A DNA stretch of 11,831 bases from Basidiobolus heterosporus B8920 (lineage: Eukaryota > Basidiobolomycota > Basidiobolomycetes > Basidiobolales > Basidiobolaceae). Positions 1 to 7,971 of this stretch are shown here, piece by piece. Position numbers and translations under genes: made by a program. The stretch lies in NCBI GenBank assembly GCA_000697455.1, contig JNET01028987.1, positions 1-11,831 of the forward strand, given 5' to 3'. Positions within the stretch are counted from its first letter, which is position 1; every line of letters starts with the position of its first letter. The notes below the pieces were generated by a model, which saw only the letters and a list, made by a program, of their open reading frames with translations, ran no database searches and was not told where the DNA came from.

Positions 1-299
1 GATAAAGATGGTTGTATTGAGAGCCAATAAATTGCTTGTTTTTATTTCCTCAGTGAAGTTCACTCTTACTCCTTCCAAATGATTACTTCACTCAAACTAA
101 GGTGCTCACTTATTGAGTATTATCCCTGAGTCTAAGCCCTGGTTACCTACTACAAGTAGCAGCAACACTGGAAATATTCTGAGAGTAATTCGCTGGTGCA
201 TAAGTAAAGGCGTGAGTATTGACTCAAATCCTACAGCTCCATGGCAGTTTCTTGACCGATCCCAACTATATGGACTTTGGAGATATCATTAGGTCCGAC
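1..299. other. Intergenic or unassigned left edge
   Basis: I see no open reading frame, RNA gene or repeat that can be supported here. On the minus strand this stretch lies immediately downstream of the decayed aminopeptidase copy. Its last 50 or so bases may still carry the unrecognisable tail of that copy: weak similarity to the parent's C-terminal codons fades between about 300 and 250. The stretch could also contain the 3' flank of a gene outside the window. Confidence 0.4.
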
Positions 300-860
300 T
301 AAACCTCCTAGCTTTCTTTACTTTCTTCGTAGAAGCAGTGCTGAGAATATATGGCTACTGTACGAGTAATGGCACGAGCATTGCTTAAAAGAGCTATATG
401 GTTAATGTTGAGCAGTTTACAGATAGTTAGGTAGCACCAGTATAGATGCCCTCACTTGAAATCCCTACACACCCAAACGACGTAATACTGCTACTATTGT
501 AGAAATATGCCGCATGAATATGTGAGAGCTTCTTCGCCTCGAAGTGATCAAACGTCTCCGTGATAACTTCAGTGCTAGCTGATACAGGTTCATTAGTCTC
601 ATTACCATCATATATGATGATCATATAGTAGGCTAGTTCAAGAAGTGCCACATTACCAGAATCATTGTTATCACCTCTGGGGGAATCAGAATACGTACCA
701 AGCATTATGACTTGTGAACGGTCTCCTTCCTTGGTTTCAGTAATAATATCGTAGGTGATTATATATTCCTCTACGAATACTTGGATATGTACGAAAACAC
801 TGATTTTTCCCTTTTTTAGTAGCTCGATCAACGTCGCACCAGACTAACCTTAGTAACGTT
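300..860 (-). pseudogene. Broken tandem copy of the M28 aminopeptidase gene
   Basis: This is a decayed partial duplicate of the intact aminopeptidase at 975-2447, in the same orientation. The stretch 427-831 is still open and matches the parent from about residue 209 to 401, sharing ALIELLKKG-like, ETK-GD and VIMLG-SDS segments and then LLELAY. It joins directly to the parent's residue 338 region, so about 57 residues are missing, including the catalytic and zinc-binding Glu pair and an Asp ligand. The His of the first zinc motif (parent HSD, residue 255) is Tyr here. After 427 the match resumes in another frame at 341-391 (NARAITRTVAIYSQ against NARGIAHAVATYSQ), followed by a Lys-rich tail around 305-335. 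Another 25 or so residues, including the last His ligand, are lost between these blocks. Nothing corresponds to the signal peptide, the N-terminal domain or most of the PA domain. The upstream boundary is weakly supported near 860. It cannot encode an active peptidase. Confidence 0.88.
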
Positions 861-901
861 TGCCATTTTGATCGAATCTTTACAGCGTTAAATACGGCAT
901 T

Positions 902-907
902 TTTATT
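902..907 (-). terminator. Poly(A) signal AATAAA of the aminopeptidase gene
   Basis: On the minus strand a canonical AATAAA lies about 68 nt after the aminopeptidase stop codon, in an AT-rich run. Its position suits the 3' end of that transcript. It lies between the intact gene and the start of its decayed copy, so the copy is probably not in the same mature mRNA. Confidence 0.5.
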
Positions 908-974
908 TCAAAATCTGACCTAATCTTAAAAGCCAGCTAATGCTCCTTGATGAGAATTCTTAATCTTAGTAACA

Positions 975-2447
975 TTACATCTTTGGTACAGAGCAACCAT
1001 TGGATCCATGACCAACAGGTGCAACTGCTCTCTTGGTCTTCTTGGCTTGTCCACCACGTCTAGCTGCAACACTAGACACATCTTGAGAATAAGTGGCAAC
1101 TGCGTGGGCAATACCGCGAGCATTAGTCAAGAAAGCCTTGGGAGCAATGTTGGCTGTAGTATCACAGGCCAAATGATAACACTTATCATAAGGCTCACCA
1201 GCCTTTCCACCGAACATCTTGGCCTGCTCTTCAGTCATTAAGCCTTCGGCGCCAGTGTCAAGACCGCCAGATGGGATGCCCACTGCAGCGAATGGCCCAA
1301 CATCCGAACGACTATAAGGGAATACATCGCTAATATAAGCAATTTTCTTTGCCTTGAAGTGATCTTCAAACATTTTTGTAACAACTTCGGAGCCAGCTGG
1401 AACAGGTTCACCACTTTCGTCGCCATTGTAGACACGAATCACATAGTTGGGTGAGGCAATCATATCGAAATTCAAGATCACTGCGATGTTATCAAGATCA
1501 CTTTTTTGGAGAGTATTAACGTAGTGCTCTGATCCGAGTAGACCGAACTCCTCCGCTGACCACCAACCGAATCGAACTTTGTTCTTGGGTTTGACATTGC
1601 GGAATTGGTAGGCTAGTTCAAGAAGCGCTGCACTACCCGAACCATTATCATTGATACCAGGGCCGGCCCGGACAGAATCTGAATGTGCACCAAGCATAAT
1701 GACTTTGGAGGGATCTCCACCCTTGGTTTCAGCAATAACATTGTAAGTGGAGCGTTCTTCACGGAATTCCTCAAGGTTTATGGTGGCCTTCAATTCGCCC
1801 TTTTTAAGCAACTCGATCAAGGCCTTACCCGATTCTTGACTAATCCCGCCAGTAGGGATTGTAGAAATCCCTTCAGCACCCAAGGTACCCTTGAGGTCAC
1901 CAGGAGCATTGTTGTAGATAATGGTCGCAACAGCTCCGAGTTTACTAGCACTAACAGATTTAGCATTGAAATTGCAAGTGCCTCTTTCGATCAAAGCAAT
2001 CTTTCCTTTGAGATCAAGGCCAGCGAAATCCCCATCTTCACACCCGGCTGACCCTTTTTCTCCGGTAACATCGGGAACGAGTACCAAAGGAGCAGTCAGA
2101 CCATCCTTAGGAGTAGAAGCGGTTAGAGTCATTGCCTGGACGGTATATTCCTTTCCTTCGACTGACATTTTCTCCGTCAATGTCTCAGAGTAGGGAGCGG
2201 TGAATTTTTGAATGGACACATCGTATCCAGCATTCTTGACTATCCCATGGATGTAATCAACCGTAAGTTGATGTCCCTCACTTCCGAAAACCCGAGTATG
2301 ATTGTGGGCGTTGGCGAACTTTTGGAAATTGTTCGTGTGTCTCAAAAGACCCTTGAGAGTGATCTTATGCTGTAGCCATTCCGAGTTGCATGCTTCAACA
2401 GTAAGAGCGGCAGAAGCTAAGCTAAGGAAGATGACGGTGGATTTCAT
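975..2447 (-). CDS. Secreted M28 (M28A) aminopeptidase with PA domain, Lap2/aminopeptidase Y type
   Basis: This zinc exopeptidase removes N-terminal residues from peptides. Fungal relatives are secreted Lap2-type leucine aminopeptidases and the vacuolar aminopeptidase Y, and they feed on or recycle peptides. The 490-residue product fits the family's usual size. Residues 1-19 form a hydrophobic signal peptide, with likely cleavage near Ala19-Cys20. A protease-associated (PA) domain covers roughly 105-225 (KGKIALIERGTCNF, then VATIIYNN). The M28 catalytic domain follows, with the expected ligands in order: His255 and Asp257 in AHSDS, Asp267 in GINDNGSG, Glu299-Glu300 in WWSAEEFG, Asp328 in LNFDM and His425 in CYHLACDT. 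The C-terminus has a Lys/Arg-rich KKTKRAV stretch that could be a processing site, then a short Cys-containing end as in Lap2. Asn49 (NHT) is a possible glycosylation site. The start is chosen because it begins the signal peptide, has a CACC ATG context and lies about 55 nt below a TATA box. No intron is needed. Vacuolar rather than extracellular location cannot be excluded. Confidence 0.95.
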   Translation of the reverse strand: MKSTVIFLSLASAALTVEACNSEWLQHKITLKGLLRHTNNFQKFANAHNHTRVFGSEGHQLTVDYIHGIVKNAGYDVSIQKFTAPYSETLTEKMSVEGKEYTVQAMTLTASTPKDGLTAPLVLVPDVTGEKGSAGCEDGDFAGLDLKGKIALIERGTCNFNAKSVSASKLGAVATIIYNNAPGDLKGTLGAEGISTIPTGGISQESGKALIELLKKGELKATINLEEFREERSTYNVIAETKGGDPSKVIMLGAHSDSVRAGPGINDNGSGSAALLELAYQFRNVKPKNKVRFGWWSAEEFGLLGSEHYVNTLQKSDLDNIAVILNFDMIASPNYVIRVYNGDESGEPVPAGSEVVTKMFEDHFKAKKIAYISDVFPYSRSDVGPFAAVGIPSGGLDTGAEGLMTEEQAKMFGGKAGEPYDKCYHLACDTTANIAPKAFLTNARGIAHAVATYSQDVSSVAARRGGQAKKTKRAVAPVGHGSNGCSVPKM

Positions 2448-2499
2448 GGTGCTATGAAGTGCTGGTGAACAATGATACTACATTCTCTGGAAAGGGAGT

Positions 2500-2506
2500 A
2501 TTTATA
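2500..2506 (-). promoter_or_regulatory. TATA box of the aminopeptidase gene
   Basis: The minus strand reads TATAAAT about 53-59 nt before the aminopeptidase ATG. This leaves room for a short 5' leader of some 20-30 nt, typical of strongly regulated fungal secreted-enzyme genes. I see no clear GATA-factor (HGATAR) or pH-response consensus site in the intergenic stretch. Confidence 0.5.
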
Positions 2507-2917
2507 TCAATGTACGTTATACCCAAGAAGGAAATCATCTGAAATCTTTCTCATGCGAGGTATTTCTCGGGGCGATTTTCATCACTTAGTGGATGTGAAC
2601 TTGTGTACTCCCTTCACACACTATCCAGTGCACATATTCTTCTTGTGATTTAACTTCGAACCGAGTAAAACGTAACCCGTGTAACTACAACTATTCCCAT
2701 CCTCCTACTCTCTCTTGGGAATATGGCAATTGTAATATGTAGGTGAGAGTATCTATCCAGTGATGGGTCGATGAGGAAATCAGTAACATTCCTTCGTTCG
2801 GACGTAGGGATCGAGTAGTACATGTACACCAGTCTGGTTACTCTGTTTTATTTCATTTTTCGTCTATTTAACAAAGCGAATGGATTGAAGGTAAAAATTA
2901 TCCTGATTTAAACTGGT
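2507..2917. other. Intergenic: NMA111 3' end and aminopeptidase upstream region
   Basis: This is non-coding sequence between two genes that both point left. Its right part holds the 3' end of NMA111, including an AATAAA on the minus strand at 2847-2852. Its left part is the aminopeptidase promoter. No other gene or repeat is visible. Confidence 0.55.
2847..2852 (-). terminator. Poly(A) signal AATAAA of NMA111
   Basis: On the minus strand AATAAA lies about 66 nt after the NMA111 stop codon at 2918-2920, within a T/A-rich tract. The spacing is almost the same as for the aminopeptidase gene's signal. Confidence 0.5.
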
Positions 2918-5900
2918 TTAAATCTCAAAAATGCACCTCCATCCAGCTGTAGTATCCTCATCTTGCACTAGTTGCCAAGTGGGCCAGTAATGTTCATCTG
3001 TTTTTAGGCTGAGTACCCGAACTGTTTCGCCTGCTCTACTAATCGTTTTAAGTCGGATATATTCATCATCCACATCCTTACGTGGTTGAGCTTTTAATAA
3101 TTTCACTGCTTCACAAAAGGATGCAAGGTCATGCACTGGAATATCGTTGATCTCAGATATCCAAACCCCCGGCTTTAGGTTGTATGTATTCGACGGTGAG
3201 CCGTAAAGAGTGCACGATACATACACACCCTGGGGAATGTTTTTTACTTGTTCCAATACGGCTCGATAAGGTTCCTGGACAAGTGCTCCAGCCCAACCAA
3301 TAATTCGAGTCGTTCCTTGATCATCAAGAGGAACTGTCGGAACTTTGACTGTGATTTCACTTCCATCTCGCAAGAGTTTCTACCATCGAATGTGGTTTAG
3401 TAAAAATAAAAGAAATTGACTCTCAAGGTCTAGAGGTACTCACCATTTCCACTTCATTTCTGTTATTTAGCTGTGCCAAATCACTCATTTGGTTGACAAT
3501 CTTACCGTCCATTTCGAGAACAACATCACCCACATTCAATACTTTCGAGACTGGTGAATTGGACGAGAGCAAGCTGAGAACATAAAGTAGCGTATGCCGA
3601 TTTGCTCCTGAAGATTCGAGACGTTGAACCCATTCATCAGTTAAACCTAATGTTCTTGCAGCTGCTATCCGAAGTGTCCAAAACTCCACATCCACCGTTC
3701 TTAACTTGGGCGACTCTCCTCGTATAAGGGGCTCCATGACGGGTCTAAGATGATCTACCGAGAAGCCTGTCATGAATGAAATATCCTTTTGCTTGTCGTC
3801 TTGACTGGAGTAATTGATCCAAAGTGCTACTACTTTTCCTTGTGAATTGCACAACACACCACCTTGGCATGAGACTGGGTCATCCAGTTTGATTCCCTCA
3901 ACGTTCATAGCTCTCCATCTGGGAGGTGAGCATTCTCGAGTAGCGACGTTACCAATGCTGGTGACATAGGTACGCCTAACCAAAGGATTGTGATCTGCAC
4001 TAATAGCAACCATGTGAACCTCATCCCCTTGAGAGAGTGGATGATCGTAAAGGATATCCGCTGCTTTAACCGGTGTTTTCCCAAGTAGCTCCGGGTCATA
4101 TTTCAATACAGCAAAGTTATAAAATGGATGAAGGTACACAAGACGCCCCGGTATGATGATAGAGTTAGCAAAAGTGAGAAAGATATCCCCGATGGAGATT
4201 GGTACAGTATCTCTATCACATACGATTAATCCCCGTTTTGTATCCATTACCAGGCCTATTCCATAAAATTGGGTGTCTTTCATGCCATCCACAAGGTAAG
4301 GAATATGAAAATCAATAGCAACAAAGGATGGGAGCAATTCTCCTGCTAACTTCATATTTCCATCGAGATGGGGAAACGATGCCGTAGCTGGAGAATAAGA
4401 ATGGATAGCGGGCGGTGGTGGCATATCAAGATAATGCCAGAGCCCAGTTAGGTCATTTCGCTTGGCAACTCTGAAGTTGTGCCAATGGCGATCCACATTC
4501 ATAATCATTAAGCGCTCCTTGTATACTTTTGATAGCGAATAGTACCTAATTGGTACGCGTGCACCGTCAGGGAGTGTTTTGATCGCTTCGACAAATGCGT
4601 CAAGGTTTGGGGTAGGAATGTGATTAACGCTGAGAATGATGCTCTTACGCCATGCGCTTGCGCTAGCTAGCATATGTCCACTTGTCGCTACGTACACCCC
4701 GCCAACGGGTTGACTGAAGCTTTTGGCTAATTGGTATGAAAGCTCATTGACTATGCCGCCACCGATTTCCACGAATTTGTTTGGAGTGATCGAATGCAGA
4801 TCTTGAACCTCAAGTGTAACCTCCATAATTTTCGATCCTCTACTAATAGTGAGGTTGATGTTGGTACCAACTGATTCATCTATCACTGCAAACAGATCCA
4901 CAAAATTGGTGATGTACTCTCCATTCAACCGAAGCACAATATCTCCCGGAATCAGAATCCCATCACCTGGGCCTTTGGGAAGCACTTGCCGAACAACCAG
5001 CAAGCCAGTCTCGTCAGGAAATCTCTCACGAACCTCTCTCTCCAGCTCAGCCTTGAGACCAAGTCTTCGGATATCGTCATACGGGAGATGCTCGAACTCC
5101 GTTTGGAACGTGCCACGTGGTACGGGCTTGCCCTCCTTAATGTAGTTTAGTGCAGCAACGATTCGGTTTAAAGGCAAATAATAGCTTGAAGATGCTTTAG
5201 AGGCACCACCAGCGTTCAAAGCGATGGCGTGGCCTTCTATATCAAGCACTGGACTACCGGAGGAACCACCACTTGTGCCCGATGCGGCTTGCAAATAGAA
5301 AGTATTGAAATCATTGTATTCCCCCACACCATAATCGGGTGCTCTACGATCCAACCGAGCCAAGGTACCGGCCAGGATAGAGAGCTTTTCTCCCGCATCA
5401 TTTCCCACCACCCTAATATCCAATCCAACTTTAGCGCGATCCGGAGAGAGTGGAATTTCGACCAATTTCATGAATTTAATGGCTGATGGATCGAACTTGA
5501 AAAATCCAAAATCATGCACTGGGTCGCGATAGATTGGCTGAAGATGAACTTCCTCGTAATTAGTGAAAACCGCTTGGGCAACGATCGGTGCTGGACTGAC
5601 AACGTGTCGATTTGAGAGAATAATACCCCGCTCAGCATCCACGACAAAACCAGTGGCAGTGTAGGAACCTAATTAACGACAACTGAGTTAACAACAACGT
5701 GAACTTGTCCCACCTTGACCTCAAACCGCTTACCTGAGGTTTCAGTGTCGAAACTTCGGACGTGATTTGCTCGGATAGACACGATGGCCTTGATGGCATG
5801 TTCTAATGTGGGCTCCCAGCTTGGAGCTTTCTCAGAAGTTCTACTATGTGATAGGTGGTAAGGGTAACTATCGGTTTCGTTAATGGCTGGCAATTTCAAG

Positions 5901-6031
5901 GCTGAGGTAAGCGCGTAGGTTAAATGGGAAACCGACTGGGCTCTCCGACGACGTGCTACCGCGAAAGGCGGGCAGTCCATTTCGTGTGAGGCAGCGATAT
6001 TGGCTGAACGAGTATCGCTCTGAAGGTCCAT
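2918..6031 (-). CDS. NMA111: Pro-apoptotic HtrA-family serine protease NMA111 (three exons)
   Basis: This is a nuclear HtrA/Omi-related protease that in yeast degrades the inhibitor-of-apoptosis protein Bir1 and helps in heat stress and lipid homeostasis. Exons at 6031-5734, 5668-3444 and 3379-2918 give 2985 nt, or 994 residues, against 997 in budding yeast. The N-terminal protease has an intact triad: His121 (SNRHVV), Asp152 (RDPVHDFG) and Ser236 in GGSSGSPV, in the yeast register. PDZ-like domains follow at about 302-390 and 402-478. A second protease-like domain (about 558-748) has lost its triad: the aligned residues are Asp586 (CDRDTV), Asn617 (HPFYNF) and Gln701 (SCQGGV). Two more PDZ-like regions lie at about 773-860 and 868-940. 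Residues 27-30 (RRRR) could be part of a nuclear import signal. The start gives the expected distance to the protease domain; the first 70 residues are poorly conserved and support it less. The double-HtrA plan and degenerate second half are normal for the family, not damage. Confidence 0.95.
3380..3443 (-). other. NMA111 intron 2
   Basis: A 64-nt intron with donor GTGAGT and acceptor GTAG; a TACTAAAC branch-like sequence lies about 20 nt before the acceptor. Phase 0: it splits NEVEM from KLLRDGSEITVKVPT, both expected in the third PDZ-like domain. Without splicing the frame closes within six codons, and splicing restores family-like sequence on both sides. Confidence 0.9.
5669..5733 (-). other. 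NMA111 intron 1
   Basis: A 65-nt intron with donor GTAAGC and acceptor TTAG. It splits a Gly codon (phase 1). Joining the exons gives RSFDTETSGSYTATGFVVD, which carries the conserved FDT and ATGFVVDAERG segments just before the catalytic His. Both flanks end in the wrong sequence if it is left in. Confidence 0.92.
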
Positions 6032-6135
6032 TGAAAGTATGTGTGTATGCTGTAATAGTATGAAATATTAAGAGAGGTCTTTGGAGGGTCTCTTGAATTA
6101 AGCAGTTTTTCTCGAAAAAAAAGTCCCATCCGTAC

Positions 6136-6141
6136 CACGTG
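6136..6141. promoter_or_regulatory. CACGTG E-box upstream of NMA111
   Basis: The palindromic hexamer CACGTG lies about 105 bp upstream of the NMA111 start codon. It sits in the larger, nearly symmetric ACCACGTGA. Such sites bind bHLH factors of the Cbf1/Pho4/SREBP type in fungi. The position is plausible for an activator site, but a single hexamer is weak evidence and there is no second copy nearby. Confidence 0.3.
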
Positions 6142-6220
6142 ACGATACGGTATTAACTTTCAATGTATACAAATATTAACAAAGGATCGAGGGAAATAGG
6201 GAATTGAGGGTACAGTGCAG

Positions 6221-6246
6221 TGGATGACTGGATGAATGGATGAATG
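6221..6246. repeat. Short 8-bp tandem repeat (TGGATGAM)
   Basis: About three consecutive copies of TGGATGAC/TGGATGAA lie about 190 bp upstream of the NMA111 start. This is a small microsatellite in the upstream region, with no evident function. Confidence 0.55.
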
Positions 6247-6249
6247 ATT

Positions 6250-6654
6250 AGCACAACCAGTCACAGAATCAAGTAACTATGCTAGTGACTTCGAATGCAG
6301 CCTAGGTTTGTGGATACTATTATGTATATTTGAATTACTCGATAATCTATCTTGCTTACGAATCGATGGATCCTGAGTCTCAATTACGTAAGAACACTTT
6401 GATTTCGCCAAAATTCAAGAAAATACGTTCTATCATTCTAGCGTCATAATCTGATGTAAATAATTGTATGCTTTATGGTTTGGATCTTAGGTCATTTGAT
6501 TTCGGCTCTCTAATAAAATATTCTTTTTATACAGCATTTCCTGAGACCTTCCTGGGTACATTTTATACGCTTGGTTTGTTTACTGCTGGATCAAACGGTA
6601 AGTTGCAACTTCCCATTAGATTGAGAGAAATTTGAATATCTTTCTAAAATTCTA
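6250..6654. other. Non-coding AT-rich stretch between NMA111 and the LTR cluster
   Basis: I see no gene I can support. An intron-like pattern (GTAAGT near 6600 and a TCTAG end near 6655) and a short open run of about 30 codons just before it are present, but no recognisable protein emerges. The stretch probably includes the distal upstream region of NMA111 and degraded repeat sequence. Confidence 0.35.
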
Positions 6655-6845
6655 GAAGCCATTGTATGTGCTTGGGAGAGTTAAAGGAATATGTAGTTTT
6701 CATACATGGACATATTAAGTGTAAACCTAACATTGGTGCCAATGTCATGATATTAGTAAAGCAATACGTAGAATGTGCTAAGAAAGCTCTTAAAAACATG
6801 AATAAGCTTGAGAATGTCCAGTATTCCAACTACTTCTAATTGACA
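6655..6845 (-). mobile_element. Old, diverged LTR fragment of the Ty1/copia family
   Basis: Read on the minus strand, this resembles the middle of the LTR at 7972-8318. Matching points include GGAATATGTAGTTTTCA, the AGTAAAGCAAT..GTGCTAAGAAAG block, and AGTATTCCAACTACTTC. It is clearly more diverged than the pieces further right, so it is probably an older insertion. Its ends are indistinct. Confidence 0.55.
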
Positions 6846-6847
6846 TT

Positions 6848-6895
6848 AGTTGATTGAGCACCTAAGTACTTATATCAATAGTTGGATCCTAAGTT
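6848..6895 (+). mobile_element. Short LTR-start remnant, same family (weak)
   Basis: The sequence around GAGCACCTAAGTACTTATAT resembles the first 45 or so bases of the family LTR (TTAGCACCTAATTATTCATA in the 5' LTR of the long element). It is too short to place precisely and is listed as a probable remnant. Confidence 0.4.
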
Positions 6896-7219
6896 GTGTA
6901 CATACCAACAAAAGAAGCCCCCTGAGTTTATGATAATATTGGAAAAGTGAAATAGCAAGCAATTGCTATTATTTATGTGAATTTAAATTGACAGTGATCG
7001 GTTCATATTAAAATAGTAAATTCTGACATCAGGGCCTGGACTCTATGGAGAATATTCAAAAGACTAAAAACCTGTACAATAGGGTACTTCTTCAATGAAA
7101 TTTTACTCCCTGAAAAAGAAATCTGGTGGCTGAATGTAGCAAATACTGGTTTAGCAAAATCAATGTCTTTGAGATTAGAGTTAGTTGGTGTTCCTGATGG
7201 TAAACATGACATAGCTATT
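6896..7219. other. Unassigned block between LTR pieces
   Basis: There is no match to the LTR family and no recognisable gene. The minus strand is open for about 69 codons (7003-7212), reading PSGTPTNSN and FATFSHQIS-like peptides, but I recognise no domain in it. Given its flanks it may be internal sequence of a retroelement or unrelated DNA caught between insertions. Confidence 0.3.
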
Positions 7220-7264
7220 GTTGAAATTCACATTACCTAGCATCTAATGATGCATACTGGATCT
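7220..7264 (+). mobile_element. LTR-start fragment, Ty1/copia family
   Basis: This begins TGTTGAAATTCACAT like the 5' LTR of the long element (TGTTGAAATTTACAT) and continues through a TAGCATCTAATGATGCATAC counterpart of the next bases. It is directly followed by an LTR in the opposite orientation, which suggests insertion of one copy into another. Confidence 0.6.
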
Positions 7265-7619
7265 TGTTATGAGATTCTGGGAGTTATTAGAAGTGATTTG
7301 GAGAATTAGAAAAATATGTGGTTTTCACTTGCAGGTTTACTGAATGTAAAGTGGACTTTTATACTTTTGTCACAAAATAAGCAAAGCAACATGTAGATTG
7401 TGTCAAGGATGATTCCAAGAACCTATGGACAAGGACTGAGCCATTTGAACATGTTTTAAAAGTCAAGTGTTTTGGGTACTTCTAAGCTGGTGAATATACT
7501 CCAAGTAAAAGCTGAGTGTGAGTTTTGAGTTCAAGGAGATGAGTAAGTAAATATAATAAAAGTAAGACCTAGTATAAATATTTAGGTGCTAGATTATGTG
7601 AACCTTACTTGATATTACA
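7265..7619 (-). mobile_element. Near-complete solo LTR, Ty1/copia family, reverse orientation
   Basis: On the minus strand this runs from TGTAATATCAAG to ..CTCATAACA and follows the 7972-8318 LTR along nearly its whole length, about 355 bp against 347. Shared blocks include TAGCACCTAA, TTATTATATTTACTTA, AAACATGTTCAAATG, GTGACAAAAGTATAAA, AGTGAAAACCACATAT and the CTCCCA..ATCTCA end. No internal coding sequence accompanies it, so it is probably a solo LTR left by recombination. I could not find a matching 5-bp duplication at its flanks. Confidence 0.75.
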
Positions 7620-7654
7620 TCAAGAAAAAAAGAAGGCAATCTACCAGTTATATC

Positions 7655-7890
7655 TGTTGAAATTAAGTTAATTTAGCACCTAAGTATTCATATAATTAGG
7701 TATATAACTTATATTTTGTATTCAAGAGATGTTTATCAAAGTTGAAATGTGTAACATCAGTTTGGATTAACTACAAGAATATGAAATGTTGGATTTAAGA
7801 GAAATCTTAAACATGTTCAAATGAGCTGAAACTTCTACAGTATGCTCCTAGAGCCCTCTAGTTAATAGTTTTAACTGTTTTCTGGTCAAG
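7655..7890 (+). mobile_element. LTR fragment, Ty1/copia family, forward orientation
   Basis: This starts TGTTGAAATTAAG..TTAGCACCTAAGTATTCATA and later carries AAACATGTTCAAATGA, then ATGCTCCTAGAGCC and TTTTCTGGTCAAGG. These are diverged counterparts of the first two thirds of the LTR at 7972-8318. It then runs into a piece in the opposite orientation. Confidence 0.6.
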
Positions 7891-7913
7891 GACAATATGT
7901 GAATCAGGGAAAT

Positions 7914-7971
7914 TGATGTGAGATTCAGGGAGTTATTGCAAGTGATTTGGAGAATTAGAATATGTGATTTT
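7914..7971 (-). mobile_element. LTR-end fragment, Ty1/copia family, reverse orientation
   Basis: TGAGATTCAGGGAGTTATT..GAGAATTAGAATATGTGATTT is the reverse complement of the LTR's right end (ACATATTC..CTCCCA..ATCTCA). It abuts the 5' LTR of the long element, and the two together form a short inverted arrangement of LTR termini. Confidence 0.6.

Noticed and set aside
1008-2193. Plus-strand open frames opposite the aminopeptidase (for example 1683-2051 and 1921-2193)
   Set aside because: They are shadows on the opposite strand of a well-supported gene, with no recognisable domain or start context.
4849-5486. Plus-strand open frames within NMA111 exon 2
   Set aside because: Antisense shadows of a conserved coding exon; the peptides are low-complexity Ser/Arg/Pro-rich and match nothing I know.
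5956-6138. Minus-strand open frame of 60 codons overlapping the NMA111 start
   Set aside because: It is out of frame with NMA111 and has no family features. NMA111's own ATG at 6031 gives the expected length.
6250-6650. tRNA or other small RNA gene in the AT-rich stretch
   Set aside because: No cloverleaf arms or internal A/B-box promoter pattern could be found by eye.
6540-6660. Possible spliced exon (short open run, GTAAGT near 6600, TCTAG near 6655)
   Set aside because: The open run is only about 30 codons with no recognisable protein, and the downstream side merges into an old LTR fragment. Splice-like words are common in AT-rich DNA.
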